Shown: positions 5,187 through 6,270 of the stretch, piece after piece
Position numbering within the stretch: the first letter of the stretch is position 1
Layout: every line of letters starts with the position of its first letter
NCBI GenBank assembly: GCA_046484045.1
Contig: JAWOBZ010000065.1
Span: forward strand, 1 to 6,270
DNA length: 6,270 nt
Source: CAZHUM01 sp046484045
GTDB taxonomy: Archaea; Thermoplasmatota; Thermoplasmata; Halarchaeoplasmatales; Halarchaeoplasmataceae
Direction of reading: 5' to 3'
The notes under the pieces: generated by a model
What the model was told of the DNA's origin: nothing
Seen by the model: the letters and a program-made list of their open reading frames with translations, nothing else
Database searches by the model: none
Made by a program: the position numbers and the translations under genes

Positions 5187-5942
5187 ATGAATATAATCGG
5201 GATAAACGATTACTTGGGAAGCTCCGAACACCTTGAAGCTCTTGGCGAAGTCATCGATGATGGAGATTACGATGTATTTGTATTCCCTGGAGGGATAACC
5301 AAGGGTGAAAAACATCGAGAGGAGATGCTGAGCGCGGAGCGGGAAGGGAGGGAACCTGAGAAGAACAAAGAAGAACTGGATCTGGAGAGAAAAAATAAGA
5401 AAAGAGAGATGGAAAATTTCCTGAATTTTCTCATAGATATCGAGATACCTACATTGTTGATTCCAGGTAGGAACGACATACCTTTTAGGATGTATCAACT
5501 TGTTTTGGAAGAATTCGAGGATTATCCGTTCATACATCCACTGCATCTAAAATTCGTCAAACTGGGTGGACTGATATTCAGCGGATGCGGGGGAAAGATC
5601 GGGGACAGGAACCAAGATTTCTTCGAACTGGAGGTATACAAAGAAGACATGATGCAGAGGATGACTAACCTGAGAACATTCAGCCAGGAGAAAATATTAC
5701 TCTTCCACAATCCACCGGTTTACCCCGGAACGGAAGAGCCTGAAGAGGGTTCGCCCTATGTCAACCAGATCATACAGTTAGTCAACCCAAAAATAGTATT
5801 TTATGGGATGATAGATCCTGCAAGTGGTATGAAGATAATCGACGATACAGTGGCGATCAACCCCGGACCGTTCAATGAAGGGAACTATGTAGAGGTAAAC
5901 ACAACTACCATGAAAGTGGATTTTAAGAATCTGGAGGAATGA
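5187..5942 (+). CDS. Metallophosphoesterase-fold protein with degenerate metal site
   Basis: Protein of 251 residues with the calcineurin-like metallophosphoesterase layout, but most catalytic positions are changed. Canonical D-x-H reads INDYLG (D8 kept, His to Leu10). Canonical GD reads FPGGIT (33-38, Asp to Gly). Canonical GNHD reads PGRND (93-97, Asn to Arg). The central GCGG turn is kept (133-136), H174 is kept in LLFHNPP, the GHTH motif reads GMID (207-210), and the NPG turn is kept (225-227). A highly charged, probably helical or coiled-coil segment at about 39-78 is inserted between the second and third motifs. No signal peptide or membrane segment is seen. My inference is that the fold is retained while ordinary two-metal catalysis is lost, suggesting a binding, regulatory or scaffold role. 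The start ATG fits a leaderless transcript. The stop lies two bases before the UbiD-family gene, so the two are very likely co-transcribed. Confidence 0.75.
   Translation: MNIIGINDYLGSSEHLEALGEVIDDGDYDVFVFPGGITKGEKHREEMLSAEREGREPEKNKEELDLERKNKKREMENFLNFLIDIEIPTLLIPGRNDIPFRMYQLVLEEFEDYPFIHPLHLKFVKLGGLIFSGCGGKIGDRNQDFFELEVYKEDMMQRMTNLRTFSQEKILLFHNPPVYPGTEEPEEGSPYVNQIIQLVNPKIVFYGMIDPASGMKIIDDTVAINPGPFNEGNYVEVNTTTMKVDFKNLEE
5933..5937 (+). promoter_or_regulatory. Shine-Dalgarno sequence for the UbiD-family gene
   Basis: GGAGG inside the last codons of the upstream gene, seven bases before ATG 5945 and thirteen before the in-frame ATG 5951. The spacing selects 5945 as the start. Confidence 0.65.
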
Positions 5943-5944
5943 AG

Positions 5945-6270
5945 ATGTCCATGAGATTTTTCGTCGAAAATTTTGATAAGAGGATCATAGATGGAAAAGT
6001 TCCCATAGAGTACAGGGTGACCGAAGAGGCCAGAAAACATCTTGAAGACCCCGTCTTTTTTTCGGACTTCCCAGGTGGTAAATTGATAGTCAACCTTTGG
6101 TCAACAAGAGAGAGGCTCGGTAGAGCATTGGGTGTTGAGAAGGATGAGATAATAGATCTTCTTGCCGAGGCCACCGATAATCCCGTTGAACCGAAGATCA
6201 TAAACGAACCTCCAGTCCTTAAAAACCGATCAGACGAATTCGATCTCAGAAAGCTCCCCATCCCAAAATA
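5945..6270 (+). CDS. UbiD-family decarboxylase (N-terminal part, truncated by window end)
   Basis: The first 108 codons of a UbiD-family protein; these enzymes use prenylated FMN for reversible decarboxylation of aromatic or alpha,beta-unsaturated acids. The visible signature is LIVNLWSTRERLGRALGV at about 47-64, matching the family's early 'N-x-x-x-S/T-R-x-R-x-x-x-A-L-G' block. DLRKLPIPKY at 100-109 matches the conserved LPIP segment that normally runs into a DGG-containing motif outside the window. The catalytic Arg/Glu residues lie later and cannot be checked. In many archaea a UbiD homologue is the anhydromevalonate phosphate decarboxylase of the modified mevalonate pathway, so that is one possible role; the sequence seen cannot decide between this and aromatic acid decarboxylation. 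The first 40 residues look less typical. It follows the phosphoesterase-fold gene after a two-base gap, with a good Shine-Dalgarno sequence, indicating an operon. Confidence 0.85.
   Translation, partial: MSMRFFVENFDKRIIDGKVPIEYRVTEEARKHLEDPVFFSDFPGGKLIVNLWSTRERLGRALGVEKDEIIDLLAEATDNPVEPKIINEPPVLKNRSDEFDLRKLPIPK

Noticed and set aside
1..6270. CRISPR array, insertion sequence or prophage signals
   Set aside because: No regularly spaced repeats, terminal inverted repeats, transposase or phage-like proteins were seen.

Overview
The window looks archaeal, probably euryarchaeal in the broad sense. A Thermoplasmatota-like lineage is plausible, but the sequence alone does not prove it. The reasons are TATA-like boxes about 26-33 bases upstream of most first-in-operon start codons with almost no 5' leader, anti-SD-complementary GAGGTG/GGAGG only in front of second genes in operons, a tRNA gene without an encoded CCA, pyrimidine/T-tract gene ends, and an XPD-family helicase beside a family 4 uracil-DNA glycosylase.

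Layout, left to right. The 3'-truncated XPD/Rad3-like Fe-S helicase lies on the minus strand (1-1328). It is divergent from a short plus-strand operon of an OsmC-family thiol peroxidase-like protein (1442-1879) and a family 4 uracil-DNA glycosylase (1882-2457). A tRNA-Ile(GAT) gene follows on the plus strand (2496-2570), with its own TATA box overlapping the end of the glycosylase gene. It converges on an Eis-like acetyltransferase on the minus strand (2591-3823). A 280-base intergenic stretch (3824-4107) has no protein gene but carries an AT-rich TATA block, a GC-richer body and T-tracts on the minus strand, consistent with a small RNA or a long leader. purM (AIR synthetase, minus, 4108-5100) shares an 86-base divergent promoter region with a plus-strand operon of a metallophosphoesterase-fold protein (5187-5942) and a UbiD-family decarboxylase (from 5945, truncated by the window end).

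How the genes relate. The left half groups DNA repair (XPD-like helicase, uracil excision; both predicted 4Fe-4S proteins from their cysteine patterns) with a thiol-based peroxide-defence protein. The right half is housekeeping purine synthesis plus a prenylated-FMN-type decarboxylase, which in archaea may belong to the modified mevalonate pathway. No mobile element, CRISPR array or phage gene was seen.

The points most worth a second look are: (1) the glycosylase reading frame has no ATG/GTG/TTG upstream of its first two Fe-S cysteines, while a good Shine-Dalgarno sequence is followed by ATC, suggesting a non-canonical start or a sequence error; (2) the metallophosphoesterase-fold protein has lost most metal ligands yet keeps the fold's glycine/proline landmarks; (3) the candidate minus-strand RNA between purM and the acetyltransferase gene.
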